Assembly: GCA_947172415.1 (NCBI GenBank) | Contig: OX359189.1 | Coordinates: 9,996,501-10,060,500, forward strand | Direction of reading: 5' to 3' | DNA length: 64,000 bases | Source of the DNA: Chondrosia reniformis | Lineage: Eukaryota; Porifera; Demospongiae; Chondrillida; Chondrillidae | Notes under the pieces: generated by a model | Told to the model about the DNA's origin: nothing | Seen by the model: only the letters and a program-made list of their open reading frames with translations | The model's database searches: none | Program-made: the position numbers and the translations under genes | Shown here: positions 11,496-24,882 of the stretch, one piece after another | Layout of the letters: the number at the start of each line of letters is the position of its first letter | Numbering within the stretch: position 1 is the first letter of the stretch

Positions 11496-11949
11496 AATTC
11501 TTCTTTAGTTAAAGTAGTCTAAACACAGTCCCCCAAAATATAGAGAACATGTTGTCTCGCTGGTTGCTTAGTTCTTGCTTTTAGAGTATGTGTAAATTGC
11601 ATGGCCCAGTGGAGAAGAAGCCTGAATAAATAAAAAGAAGACTCTTGTATCCTCATCCAATTCTCATTAGGTTTAGATGTCTATTAGAACACTAAACTAT
11701 AGTAAAAGGCCTACCTTTTACTATATGCTGATGTAGTTTGTAAATAGGAAATGAATTTTAGAGTGTTTCTGTACTCTCCTATATGACCAATTAGATAAGG
11801 TATTACCCTTTCACTTTCCAGTGATGTGATGTGAATATCAGCAACATATAAATCGCTGATAGAGCACTGGTGGTCATAACCAGTACAGTCTTCATCCAGG
11901 ATAATGTGAAAGAATAATATTTAAATTTACCAAACTTGTTCATCAACTC

Positions 11950-12310
11950 CATAAATGTATATACAATTACCTTCAGTCCAGCCTGTGGTAGTGTGCAAGT
12001 CAGATATATGCTTCTAGCTACAGCAGACACCTTTCTATCCTGCATGGGGATATACATTTAGATTATTTGACCACATGTACATAATATACTTAGACTGGTA
12101 CATTAGTACGTATTACAAGCCAATGCCATATACTATTGGCATATTTACCATGCAATTGGTAATTCCCATTCAAAACTTGAATGCAATAATCATATTCAAC
12201 TTTTTCAACAGCCAAAGAAAGAGTAGACTGAAAGGATAACCAGAAAGAATACAAAGGTCATTTTCAGGTTTCTTCTTACCACATATAACGGTAACCTTCC
12301 TTTCCTATAT
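11950..12310 (-). pseudogene. Unrecognised exon-like block, copy 2
   Basis: On the minus strand a piece bounded by TATCCTTTCAG and GGTAAATATG (about 12228-12150) reads STLSLAVEKVEYDYC and IQVLNGNYQLHG. A second piece bounded by CCCATGCAG and GGTAATTG (about 12047-11972) reads SAVARSIYLTCTLPQ. The splice signals are good but the two pieces do not join in a clean phase. I cannot assign a domain. The relation to 4390-4780 is direct. Confidence 0.35.
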
Positions 12311-12583
12311 AGATCTAAGCCAATCTTAAAGCTTCAATCCTCTTTAATTCCACCCTTTAACCTTTTTGTACTCTTAGCTCAGGAGATATGAGAGGGTAAA
12401 ATCTGATTTTATTAGTAAGTACATATGCAGTTTTACTGATCAGGTTAAGCAAAAGAACAGTAAAGCTCTAATAAGAATAATACATTTATATATGACATTG
12501 TAGGATTGAGCAATATCTTAATTAACAAAGTGTATATACATGTGACAGTGTAAGGTAGGTAGATATTATTTCTTTATTTGTTG

Positions 12584-12610
12584 CTGATGAAGACCTCAAA
12601 AAGGTTGAAA
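12584..12610 (+). ncRNA. Hammerhead-like core motif
   Basis: CTGATGA (12584-12590) and GAAA (12607-12610) enclose a 16-nt segment that folds as ACCT/AGGT with a CAAAA loop. No clear stem I or III is seen in the flanks, so this is a motif match only. Confidence 0.3.
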
Positions 12611-13831
12611 TAGTCCATTGCAGAAATTGTGTTTATGAGATTCATTTAAATTTAATTATGCATGAATAACAGAGATAATTATATAGTACATACATATACA
12701 TACATGCACACTGGCTATAACATGTCAAATATGTACTTCTGTCCATATAAGGTAAACTTGTATATCATTCCTCTTACTTCATTATATAAACAACTGAATC
12801 GACTGTTTATCATAAATGAGGAAGTGTGACAATGTATAACAAAAGACATTTGCAAACAAACTGATAAAAAATGAAGTTAACAGTTAATAGTACGTATATA
12901 GCTATAGGAAGTCACTTAACAATCAATAACAATACACAACATTCCTATATACATACGTATACTGTAATAAATTTTTATATACTGCATGTAGAATATGTAT
13001 TGGACCAAAACATGAAGAATGATGAGAGCAATTGCAATCTGGTCTGAAAAATACAATAGTGGGATTTAGAGATAAACAAAAACATGCACAGTGTGTATCT
13101 GACTAATTAAACAAATGTTCTAATGAGTGAGTCCCATATCAGGAGGAACAGAACCTACAATATGGACTCATGGTACTCCCTGAAACCAGTGATTTCCTCC
13201 CAATATACGTAATCCAAGATGGAAACCAATAGAGAAGTACAGAGAGCTGTTTCTTATTATAAAACCACAATTGTTTCTTTCTATGCCAAAAAAGTCTTCT
13301 TACAATGTGAGAACACAGATATAGAAAATTAGTTTAAAATAGCAACTCAAAAAGAACTAAACACAACACTCCATTTTTGTATATTTATGATGGTGTTTCA
13401 TATGTAACAATGTCCCCTCCCCTGTCAGCCATCTTGTTTTCATTTCCTCTCCTCTCTGATCCTGTTACTTGAGATGGTACAGCATAAGAAGGATTGTGTT
13501 GCATATCAACAACCTCCTTCATCTCACAGTCTTCGTAAGTGGGATTATTAGGAGGAGGAGGTTTGGAAGGGACATCTACAAAAAAGTCAGTAAGTTTAAT
13601 GCATAGATCAATCAACAATTCTAATGTGTAGAGATACATGTAAATGAACTGAGCGAGCTATATCAGTTGAACACTTTTAATGTCTCTGATACGTTTATAA
13701 TTAATGTCTTCTATACGTAAACGGTATGTACACAGATTATCATGCTTAGATTCTTAATTAGCTTGTCGTGTAAGACACTGTTAATTACATTCACACATAA
13801 ACAATTTTTATAAATGATTAACAATCCATAT

Positions 13832-14065
13832 ACCTGAGGATTCACAGAAGATCAAGATAAAGAAAAAGACAAAGACTCCCAGGATCACTGATAAAGGGTG
13901 GAATTCCCAGAAACGGCTGTCTGACCCCGTGGAGAAGAAGATGAAAGAAGGGAAAAGAAGGAAGAAAAGACTCCTGTATCTTCATCCAAAGCTCTCTTCA
14001 GGTTTAGTTCCCCTATAGGCTCTTTTACAGAATAGGCATATAGCATGTAGGAAAATGGTATCTTA
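13832..14065. repeat. Dispersed CT-rich repeat, inverted copy inside a gene B intron
   Basis: Reverse complement of the block at 2940-3185. It lies between tail and TM exons where gene C has no counterpart, so it probably inserted after duplication. Confidence 0.6.
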
Positions 14066-15499
14066 GATTTTTCATTTACAATCTATATACGTATGTACAT
14101 ATACGTATAGAATATACTCAGTCAGTGTGACCTTATTTTACAATGCACTAAAACACTCACTAATTCTGTTGCACTGTTTACCACAACAGATGAATATGAT
14201 TGTAGTGATCACTGCTCCCATTATCACACCAAGAATGAGTCCTCCAAGTGAATCAGCTACTGAACCAACTACCAGTTGACTGAAGGAATATGAAGGGGAA
14301 GTCCCTAGTGATGTTAACACTATATAGAGGACCAACAAATATATAACAGTAAAAATACTTTTGTGTTTCAGATAGAACAGAATGATGAGTGTAATCAAGA
14401 TGATGAGGAGAATTAGGATAACAGCTCATACAATAACTCCAACAATGGCTGGTATGGTTTTATGAGGTGCTCCAAACTAACATTTACATATATATATATG
14501 TGTGATATATATGTGTATATCTAGTAATTGTCATCAAGGATGATAAGGATATTTGTACGGAATATGAATATCCGTGGTACTATATATCCCATTGTGATGA
14601 AGGAAATTTTACCATAGGCGTGGGAAAGGCAAATTAAAATAGGGAGACACATCAGCTGGTTAAAAATAAAAATTGTAGTACGTATATATTGTAAATTCAG
14701 TATAGAGAGCACTGCCATGATGTTTATATTCATCAAATGTCTTTCTTTTCGAATTCGTCTTGTAAAGGATTCTCATGAGAACCATAGAACTCCAACAATG
14801 AGTAGCCATTTTTCCAGTTAGGTTCCGTAGCATGTGTTAAAGGCAAAATTAACACATAACACACCAGATGATTATGCTTGTATTTATGAAACGAATTGCA
14901 AAGATATTAAAGCATTTAATTATAAGGAATCATAATTTTGAGTTATTGTTCATCTCAATAACACTTTATGCATAAATCATATGAGGAGCATCACAGAGGA
15001 CTTGATATTTGATGGGGCCCAAACTGGAAACCGAATTGAAGGGAGTTGCCCCAGTGAATCGTCTATGTGTACATATTCTTGGTATAATACTAAGTCTTAC
15101 TATAGGAATTCCACTCAATATTGAGTGCTGTGTTGAAGGTTAGTCAGTGACAGAGTAGTCACATTTGATGTAGTGAAGGAGAGAGTGACAGTGTTGTTTG
15201 TGATGTTGATGGAGTACTTGAGTGGTTGATCAGTTCCTCCATTATCGGATGGTGGGATCCAACTGATAGTAGCTGAGAATGGACTGACATCTGATGAATT
15301 CATTTGTCTTGGAGTAGTTGGAGGAGCTGTAAAGGGAGACATTATATGTACAAGTAAATAAAAAACATTTACAAAAATGATGTTAGAAGTAGGAATGGCA
15401 GTGTTCACTAATACATCTGCAAAAAGTATCGAAACAAGACACTGATTATATGATAAGACTAATCATACAGAAGTTGCATATATACTGAAATTTAAGTAA

Positions 15500-15815
15500 C
15501 TTAACTATACACTTCTGTGTTTGGGCGCACCAAGCTGAAGTAGGAATGGTGCGCCCAAAAAGAAGAAAAAATGAATTTTGGAAATGGGTCTATTCCTGGT
15601 TAGCCGCTTTTCGAATGCTGTAGAGCGTATAGAAACATGTTTTGGCATTTAGGAAAGTGTGTATCAATGGCTGCAAATAACCGAATATAACCGAAAATCG
15701 CCTTGTTGGTGATTTATGAGGTGTTGCTTGCTAATACATTGGATAGGGTGGCCATGTTTTTCCGGCCATTACTACTTAGAGAGTACTACCGTATACGTAC
15801 TCTCTGATAATTTAA
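15500..15815. mobile_element. MITE-like repeat with GGGCGCACCA hairpin
   Basis: Contains the inverted pair TTTGGGCGCACCA / TGGTGCGCCCAAA and ends near AGAGAGTACTACCGTA. Related sequence occurs at 26530-27010, 27430-27950 and 28205-28455, and weakly at 53040-53120. Here it separates FN3 and Ig exons of gene B. No coding capacity seen. Confidence 0.5.
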
Positions 15816-17249
15816 GTTCCTTCCTATTATTCCACTACTAACCTTTAACCATTAACTGTACAGTTACTGAATCCCTCCCAACTCCATTGCTCACTTCACA
15901 ACTGTAGTATCCTCTGTGGTTCCTAACTACTGAAGATACACTCAACACATAACCAGTTGTAGTGACACTCTCATCAGTTGATCCAGTGTTGTTGTAAGAG
16001 AAGGAGACAGTAGCTGGAGGATTGCTTTCTATTGGAGTGCAGTTCAAAGTGAATGAAGCACCAGCATTTAGTGTAACACTCTGTTGAATATCACCAAGTA
16101 CAGGAGGATCTGAAAGTATGGAACACTACATAACACATGTATACACTTTTATTAGATAACTAAACTGCCACTCACAGTATACATTCAGTGTAAAGTTGGC
16201 AGATCCATTTCCAGCTACATTACTACTGAATATAGTGTACACTCCAGAATCACTTCTATTGACATCGCTGATTGTTATACTGTTTACAGTTACAGTAATT
16301 CTGCTACTATTAGAGATAATCTGACCATTCCTTCTCCAAGTGTAACTATCTGGTTGAGGGTCAGCACTGATAATATAGTTGTACATAAAGGTGTCTCCTT
16401 CAGTTGGAGTAGTGGACTGGACTGATGGAGATGGAGTGTAGGAGGGAGGATCTGTAGAAAGATATGTAAACAAGCTATATCGATATTATAGTCCACAAAG
16501 GGATTAACTCACATGCTACGTTGAGAATAGCTTTCTTAGATGAAGTAGCAAGTAAGATATTTTTGCAGACAAGTGTTGTTCCACTTTGTTGTCTGGTGAC
16601 TGGTCCGAAGCTGTATATGACTACGTGATTAACTGTGTCTAATTCGGAAGGGGCTAAGTCTGCTATCGTATTAATCCCTACGACCTCGGACAGTCTAATC
16701 GCACCAAGAAGCTGTTCAGTGCTCTCTGGAGTGCAGGTCAGTCTTAGTGTACTACCCTCTACTACTAGTACTTCACCTTCCGGAGAGATGGAGATGGAAT
16801 TGACTCCACCTGTGAAATGTAGAAGCGGTACTATATTATAGGTAATCCTGATAGGAATTAAATACGATGGAATTGCGTTGCATATTATAATTCTACATTG
16901 TATAACGTACACGAGTATGGTCCTTAGTTTACGAACTTATACGTACCTGGAAAACTGCTTAATAATATCCCAAAGAAATATAAACGACTTTCATCACTTT
17001 TGGATCAGACCAAGACACTGAACTTATACTGACCAAATTGTGCTTTTAGAAGTTACTACTGTATTATAGGAAATACGCCATCTTCAAACCAACCCCACCT
17101 AGTTGATATAGATGAGTGCCTAATTTTGCAGTGTTTAGTCTACTAAAGGAACTTGCTAATTAAAAGCAAACACAAATTGAAATTGAAACTGTACATGTAT
17201 AAATAAACAATGTAACACAAGAAATATAATTGGAGCTCAAGGAGGAGAT

Positions 17250-20004
17250 TCATAAACAATGGTGTTTCCTTTTTTTGTCAACCATCTTGTCCTGTCCTTC
17301 CTTCCCAGTTGATCCAGTTACTTGAGATGGTACAGCATAAGAAGGATTGTGTTGCATATCAACAACATTCTTCATCTCACACTCTTCATATGTAACAGGA
17401 GCAGAACCTGACTTGCTGGAAGGTACATCTGTGAGGAGTAAATAAATATGCACGTATACCATTCATCTCACACTTATCTTAGAGAGGTAGATTTGGAGGA
17501 GACATCTGTAGAGTGTGTACATAAAGAGTTGCATGTATATGGTAGGGGCCAATAGCAGCATTGTACCAGTAGAAATATATATAATCTCTCTAATGTATTA
17601 ATATTAATATTAATACTACTTCTTTGGTTTTGTGTCATATGCAACAAAGTAAAATATACCTCTTTATGTAAATTATTTTAAAACTTGTATTTAACATTTC
17701 TTTATAAACAAGTTTCATTATTAAAGACATGTCTAATGTACAACTCACGTTTAGCGCCACAAAGATGTCTGTGATGGCAGACAAATATGAAAACAGAAAT
17801 AAGAATTCCCAGGATCACTCCAATTGTTAATCCACCAAAAGATCCAGCCACTGTACCAGTTATTGAGGTGGTTGTCGGACAGGTACATGTACACAGAGTC
17901 CCTGCATGTATTTAAATGTTTACACATAATAAATAACACTTATAAGTACTAGCAATGGTAACATAATAAACGTACATAATATACGTACGTATATATATAA
18001 GAATAACTTCAACAGAGGAAACTATATGGTATACTTACTAGTGAAACTTGTTTTAAATGGTGCACTAACACCAACACTGTTTGTAGCAGTTACAATAAAG
18101 CTATAATTCTCTCCTTCAATTAAGTTGTGTACATTCAAAATATATGGTGTTAACTTTGTTGAAGGGACAGACATCTGGAAAGTGTAATTGCATCCAGTAA
18201 TTATAATCTAATTTTGAATGCAAATGAACAAACAGTGAAATATTATGGTTTAAATATTCTTAATTACATATACCGTACAATGGATGAGAGAAATTATGAT
18301 CAATTAAACAATATGTGTCTAGCAAGCAATAGGTGTAATATGAGTGTACTCACAGTATAATTAGTAACATTCTGTCCTCCGTCAGTCAGTAGTACAACAT
18401 CCACTGATAGAATAGTCAGTGAGAGTGCTTCAACTGATACACTCTCAATAATAGGAACTACATAACAGACAAATACTCGTATACCTCACTATACACTACA
18501 TGGAACTACATCTCACATACCTGAGTGAGGTGTAGTAAAGGTACTGGCTGCTGGAGGACTCACTCCATATTCATTATCAGCTACTACTCTTACACTATAC
18601 ATTGAATTGTGCCATATTTCATCATCCATAGTTAAGTTCAATTGAGTTAAAGTTGTAATGAAGGACAAGTTAACAGTGTCATTTATCACTCTGACAGTGT
18701 AGGAGAGAGGTTGACTAGTTCCTCCATCATCAGATGGTGCCTCCCAACTTAGAGTGACACTGAATGGACCAACATCATCAGATGTGATGTCTTGTGGAAC
18801 ACTTGGAGGACCTTATTGAGATTGAGACATGTCAGAACTAAAAGGAAGAATTACTACACATACATACAAAACACATACCCAACACATTCAAGTGTGTTGC
18901 TATGGTAACACTTCCTGCTTCATTAGTCGCCATACAAGTGTAGTTTCCACTATCTTCACTTCTATTAAGAGGAGAGACAGTTAAGATGGATCCACTCACT
19001 CCTTCTGTGATCTCCACTCCATCTCTCTCAAACACATAACTACTAGGTGGAGGGTTGGCAGCTGATGGAGTACAGTTGAATGTGAATGTGTTCCCTTGTT
19101 CAATCTCCTCCATTCTCTTCACTTCAGTGAACTCTGCAACATCTGATGTGTCAGAGAGAGAAGGATATTGTTACAGTTATATTAAAGGTCACTTCTCCAT
19201 CAACTCACAGTACACATCTAGATAGAATGACACAGAGTAACTCCCAGCTAATGTAGTCACTGTGATGGTGTAGTTTCCTCTGTCATTACGAATCACATTA
19301 CTGATAGTCAAACTTGTCAAGTCTACACTAAATCTTCCTCCAGTTAACAAGATAGTCTTTCCATTCCTGGACACTGTAAAGTTAGCAAGGTCTAGATCCA
19401 GAACTCCATCAACACTGAATGAGAAAGTGAACGTTTTTCCTTCTACTGAACTGCTAGTAGTTACAGCAGATGTGATTTTTGGAGGAGCTATTGATATATA
19501 AAAAGATGGAGGTATTGAGTGGTTTGCAATTGCAAAATATATAGTTTCAAAACTATCTCACACAAAACTGTTACAGTAGGTCTGCTCTGTTGTGGTTGGA
19601 CAATACCATTCACTCCATCATCATATAGGCAACCAACTATAGCTCCATCTAGCTCTCGCGACGCGTTAGTGAATACAAGAGGAGAACGATATTCATTGCC
19701 AACAAACACAGTTGTTCCTAGAACGGTTTGGTTATTGATTATTATAATATCGCCTCCACCATTTGGAGGTGATATAAACCAGGCGACAGTAGTCCTCGCT
19801 CCATTGACAGTTGGAGTACAAGAGAGTTGAGCGGTTCCTCCTAACACAACAGTCACATCTTCTGTTGGAAAGTTATCGACTGACTGACCTGCAACTGACG
19901 AATTTGAAGACACCATTTAATAAGAATAGATTCTGGAGGAGTGACTCACTTAAGGTGAATATGTAGGCGAGAAAGACGATCTGTAACTCTGAGAGTATAG
20001 ACAT
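17250..20004 (-). CDS. Gene D: Ig3-FN3(2) receptor with NPxY tail
   Basis: Nine exons (20004-19950, 19888-19562, 19487-19209, 19142-18879, 18811-18521, 18457-18354, 18207-18039, 17901-17749, 17428-17250) total 1821 nt, 606 aa, all phases closing. Leader MSILSELQIVFLAYIF; Ig about 19-127 (GGTAQLSC, DGAIVGCLYDD); Ig 128-220; Ig 221-308 (DSGNYTCMATNEAG); FN3 309-405; split FN3 406-496 (TVTATNS-like IVTATNSVGVSAPF); TM near 515-537 (SFGGLTIGVILGILISVFIF); tail 548-606. The tail has VTYEECEM and HNPSYAVPSQV. The usual last block (VTYETP) is replaced by KKRKHHCL because a run of A just before it appears one base too long; the +1 frame would read IVYESP. The Ig 1 acceptor could lie a few codons upstream without changing frame. 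Confidence 0.86.
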
Positions 20005-21078
20005 CAATTACTTTCGATATCCCTAGATCTCCATATTATGAAATGGGTCCCAATATTAGAGCTACGTACCGTAAATCTTCAAGTCTTTATTTTTCGTTTT
20101 CTGTATATGATCGTGAATTTTGGTCAAACTTCAAGTACTAAATGCTGACTTAGAGATGTGTTAAGCAAGCAGCAGAAGTTGAAGAGGTACAGGTGAAGTT
20201 TCAATGAGTAAGAAGGTCAAGTACTTTGGGGAAATGGATTGATGGTGAGTTGAAGTGGAATAGCAAAGCACATGACAGTAAGCAATCTTGTGTCATCCTA
20301 TATTTTGTGTCACCTGTCAATCAATGTGTCAATCTTGTGTCCACCCTGACTAAGGGAGATTCTTGTTACCTGTAAACATAAGAAGTACAGAAGTATACAA
20401 TCAACAACAATGCACAACATTTCTAATAATTATGAGGAATATGACCAAAATATGGAGGATTAATGAGAGCAAATGTACACGTACGTACATATGTACACTT
20501 ACACTTGTGTATAAGATACAGATGTTAAAATTGGCTTCATTATATATAAAGTGGTGTTATAGAATACACATATGGTACCAGAGGAGATGTGACAGTGAGT
20601 GTTGGGTATAGAGTCAGTGCAAAGAGACAAAGTGACAGAGTAGAAATGACTTTAGTATTATCCTGATGCAGCACAACCTATAGCTATACCTAGGCCTGTA
20701 CCAATGAGCTGCATGAGAAGAAAGAGCAGGAAGAAAAAATGGCTGATATAGAAGGGGATATATAGTTACATATGAAACACTTTCTTAAGATTAGAGATTA
20801 GATTAACTTATAGAAATACTGTACATACGTAGCTAATTAATATATTTGATGCATATGTTAATATGTGTGCTTTAGAATTTCATTACATTAATGTCATACA
20901 TATAGTCATGAAACATGCTATATAACTCAAATATAGAAATATAAACTCTAACAAATCAAAACCCATGTGGTTAACTTAGAAATATAGTAAATAACACAAA
21001 TACTGAAAAGCAGGTTTATATAATTAGGAACTCATTCTGAAAACACACTACCTAAGAATACAAAACAGTAGTGTAGTT
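20005..21078. other. Intergenic, no gene seen
   Basis: Upstream region of gene D and downstream region of gene C. A weak copy of the 3'-flank repeat lies near 20370-20470. No coding exon or RNA gene is supported. Confidence 0.5.
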
Positions 21079-23979
21079 TTAAGAAGGCATTTCATACGTA
21101 ACAACATCTCCTTCTATGTCTACCATCTTCTCTGCTTTTCCCTTCTTTTGAGATCCAGTTACTTGAGATGGTACAGCATAAGAAGGATTGTGTTGCATAT
21201 CAACAACATTCTTCATCTCACAGTCTTCATATGTGGGATTTTTAGGAGGAGGTGGTTTGGAAGGGACATCTGTGAAAATAGTAAGTTTAATGCATAGATC
21301 AATCAACAATTTTAATGTAATGTAAATGCACTGAGCTATATCATGCAATTGAATGTCTCTGATATGTTTATATATAATGTCTCCTATATATACATGTACG
21401 TATGTTGTATTGTCCAGACTGGATGTTGCAATCGGTAACTAACAACTACCATTTGAAAATTCCCACTAGATTGACGTCACCGTGCATGCAGCGATAACCT
21501 TTTCAGATTATCGATTGCACTGTGCAGTCTGGACAACTGACCCAGAAATACTGTATTATTCTCTATGTATAGATAAATAATGTTTAGAATGCACTACAAC
21601 ACTCACTAGTTCTGTTGCACTGTTTACCACAACAGATGAATATGATTGTAGTGATCACTGCTCCCATTATCAGACCAAGAATGAGTCCTCCAAGTGAACC
21701 AGCTACTGAACCAGCTACCAGTTGTCTGAAGGAACATGAAGGGGAAGTCCCTGGTGATGTTAACACTATTATAGAAAACCAACGAATATATAACAGTAAA
21801 AATACAAGGTAGAACAGAAATGGGGGGGATATCAAAAATATTGTAGTATGTATAATTTATTATAATTACTCATCAAATGTCTTCCTTTTCAAATTCATTA
21901 AGTTGGCTTGTAATTAAGGATTCTCATGAGAACCATAGAGCTCCAACAATGAGCAGCCATTTTTCCCATTAGTTTCCATAGCATGTGTTAAAGGCAAAAT
22001 TAACATGTAACACACTGACAATTACACTTGAATTTATGAATTGCAAAGATAATAAAGTATTTAAGGTATCATTGTTCATCTATATATACTTTATGGATAA
22101 ATCTTGTAAGCATATAAGTAGTAACAGCATCAATCACAAAGGACTTGATGTTTGATGGGGCACAAATTGGAAACAGAATTGAAGGGGCCATGTCCCTCAG
22201 TGCTTCCTATGTGTACATACTCTTGGTATAATATAATACTAAGTCTTACTAGTTTGTTCATCATTTATGAAATCATACGAATATAGTGATACGAATATTT
22301 AATTAACGGAGTTCCTTACCTGGTATATATAATCTTGATTCAATTGGAACACTCCTGCCAATACTGTTTGTAGCAGTTACTGTGTAACTCGTTCCTTCTG
22401 TTGACTCATTTACTGTCAAGTTATAAGAGGTTCTGTTTGGCTGAGCTAAAATTGTAATGTTACTATTGAAAATTCTGACCTGTAAATAATTAAACATTCC
22501 CTCAAAAATGTGTTACAGCTAAGCATGAAGATACTACTACTCACTGTATAATTATCCACATTCTGTCCTCCATCAGTCAGTAGTACAACATCCACTGATA
22601 GAATAGTCAGTGAGAGTGCTTCAACTGATACACTCTCAATAATAGGAACTACATAACAGACAAATACTCATATACCACACTATTCACTACATGGAACTAC
22701 ATCTCACATACCTGAGTCAGGTGTACTAAAGGTACTGGCTGCTGGAGGACTCACTCCATATTCATTATCAACTACTACTCTTACACTATACATTGAACTG
22801 TGCCATATTCCATCATCCATAGTTAAGTTCAATTGAGTTGATGTTGTACTGAAGGACAAGTTGACAGTGTCATTTATCACTCTGACAGTGTAGAAGAGAG
22901 GTTGACTAGTTCCTCCATCATCAGATGGTACCTCCCAACTTAGAGTGACACTGAATGGACCATTGACTAGTGACATCAGTTGTCTCGGAACAGTCGGAGG
23001 AGCTGTAGAGATTTATAAATGTAACCACAGCTTTCTAGTTTTTCATATATATACTCACCTCTGACCATTAACTGTACAGTCACTGAATCCCTCCCAACTC
23101 CATTGCTCACTTCACAACTGTAGTATCCTCTGTGGTTCCTAACTACTGAAGATACACTCAACACATAACCAGTTGTAGTGACACTCTCCTCAGCTGCTCC
23201 AGTGTTGTTGTAAGAGAAGGAGACAGTAGCAGGAGGATTGCCCTCATCAACTGGAGTGCAGTTCAAAGTGAATGGAACACCAACATTTAGTGTAACACTC
23301 TGTTGAATATCACCAACAAGTACAGGAGGATCTGAAAAGCATACATATATATACATGTACATATTATTGACTGGCATCAATCGAGTATCTGGAGGTAAAA
23401 ATACTTCCTCTCGCTAACCCCTGCTTATTCATCTGCAGTGGGCGAACGAATACTTTCTCGCCCCTGCGCAATCATTGTCAACGGGCAGAAAGTTACCCAT
23501 AGAGCTCCCCAAGCTACGTACCACAATGCTCAAAGCAATTATCTCACTTACAGGAGACGATCAATAACAAATCTTCTGACACCGCATTCGGGTCACTTTT
23601 AGGCAGCAAATTGTCTATGCAACTGAATATTGACCCAGTATAGCTTCTGTTAACCGGACCGAGTGAATAGGTCACCGAACGAGCAGTTTCGTTTAAAGTC
23701 CTAATTCCCATTTCATAAGGGAGCTCGGAACCATTTCTATAAAGAAACAACCCTTTGTGGTTGATATTTCCTTCACCCGCACAACATGTGATTTCCAAAC
23801 TTGATCCTTCAACTAATTGTACTCGGAGACTAGGAGAAATGGTTGGAGCTGCCGTAGTTACACCAAGAAAACCTGGAGGATTCAAAATACAGCCATACCG
23901 TGTTTGCATTTATTATATTTATATATTAGTATATAAGTGATTGTTGCTTACCAAGGAGACTCAGGAGTAGATACCACAT
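21079..23979 (-). CDS. Gene C: Ig2-FN3(2) receptor with NPxY tail
   Basis: Eight exons (23979-23952, 23872-23552, 23331-23059, 23002-22712, 22648-22545, 22479-22320, 21750-21607, 21269-21079) total 1512 nt, 503 aa. The TM-exon acceptor may instead be at 21765, adding five residues in frame. Leader [10 protein letters not shown]; Ig about 10-116 ([19 protein letters not shown]); Ig 117-207 ([16 protein letters not shown]); FN3 208-304; split FN3 305-392 (YTVTATNSIG); TM about 408-433 (GLILGLIMGAVITTIIFICC); tail 441-503 with NPTYEDCEM, HNPSYAVPSQV and VVTYEMPS. Exons 1-5 and their introns are nearly identical to plus-strand gene G, whose tail is entirely different. It is likely a membrane recognition or adhesion receptor; PTB- or SH2-type adaptors are the expected partners of the tail by motif only. 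Confidence 0.88.
21410..21536. mobile_element. 127-bp MITE in gene C intron 7
   Basis: Same termini and length as 9801-9927. It lies in the intron between TM and tail exons. Confidence 0.75.
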
Positions 23980-24882
23980 TCTGTATAAAGAGTATTATTG
24001 AATCTCGTCGCATATATGACATATCGCGCAAGTGCGTAAACGCGTGCGTTAAAGAAATCATGTAACAATTACACAATGCAAGGTCTATGATGCCCCATTT
24101 AAAATTAACCAACCAAAGTTTCTGTAAAAAACTAAAGCACTAAGCAATAAAACTACATATATGCCCTTTCTTCTTCTTTTCCTTTCAAAGAGGCTTTGAG
24201 CCTTGAGCTGTAACCTAAATAAGTATAATACCTTTGGTATGTAACTATTGAAAATGTATAAGGTAAACCAAGAAGTTTGCGATGGGCAATACAGTTGCTT
24301 CAAAACATATCTTATGACTATGCATACCTTTAGCACTCTCAGAGCATCAAAGGTGTTACAGTGCAAATGCAGGATCAAGCCGTGTGGAAAAGGCACATGA
24401 AGTCAGGGCTTGAAATCATTAGCAGTGCAAAAACTGGGGTACAATTTAAGAGTTGATGAATCAAAATGCGTTACCCCAGGCAGGGTTTCATCCAGAAATG
24501 CTTGTAAGGGGGGCAAAAATTGACTTTTAAAATTTTTGCAGGGGCGGTGGAAATATGCACAATAACATGTGATCTAAGAGGGTTTTGGGCAATGGCACAT
24601 GCTCCTTGATTTTTAAACTGTTTAAAAGTGCTTCTGGTGTATCTTCTAAGCCGAAGCCAAATTAAGGCATGAACAACAGTTACACTAGTCTACACAATGA
24701 CATGTTGTTCAGTACTAATTATTGAATATATACGTATTAATAGCTAACTGGCAGGACCAATTAGCACTTCGTCAGCACTGACAATATATTCTGTCATACC
24801 TTGATAAAATAGTTAAGTGGCAAAACCTAAATCCAAGGGGGGCGAATGCCAGGTGACAAATTTAGAGCAAAGGTTGTTAGTT
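23980..24882. other. Intergenic, no gene seen
   Basis: Upstream region of gene C with a CG-rich stretch near 24020-24050 (CGCGCAAGTGCG), then repeat-like sequence with GGGGCGG and GGGGGGC runs at 24530-24850. An open frame at 24085-24396 has no splice or domain support. Confidence 0.45.

Larger units (their letters stand above)
13385..16994 (-). pseudogene. Gene B: chimeric, truncated copy of gene A
   Basis: Exons equivalent to gene A are present: leader near 16994-16950, Ig 16809-16513 (297 bp), Ig 16451-16176 (276 bp), Ig 16109-15843 (267 bp) and FN3 from 15326. The leader has two extra bases relative to gene A and runs to a stop after MKVVYISLGYY. The FN3 exon breaks at about 15108, just after SLTNLQHSTQY, with no donor. 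From there the sequence continues as the intron that precedes the gene C TM exon. A C-type TM exon (14304-14161) and an intact C-type tail (13575-13385, NPTYEDCEMKEVVDMQ, NPSYAV, IVTYETPS) follow. A deletion or unequal exchange between A-like and C-like genes explains this; I expect no functional receptor. Confidence 0.82.

Noticed and set aside
24085..24396. Open frame of 103 codons on the minus strand below E/F
   Set aside because: No splice signals, leader, TM or domain; composition is that of intergenic DNA. It does not connect in phase to the E/F TM exon.
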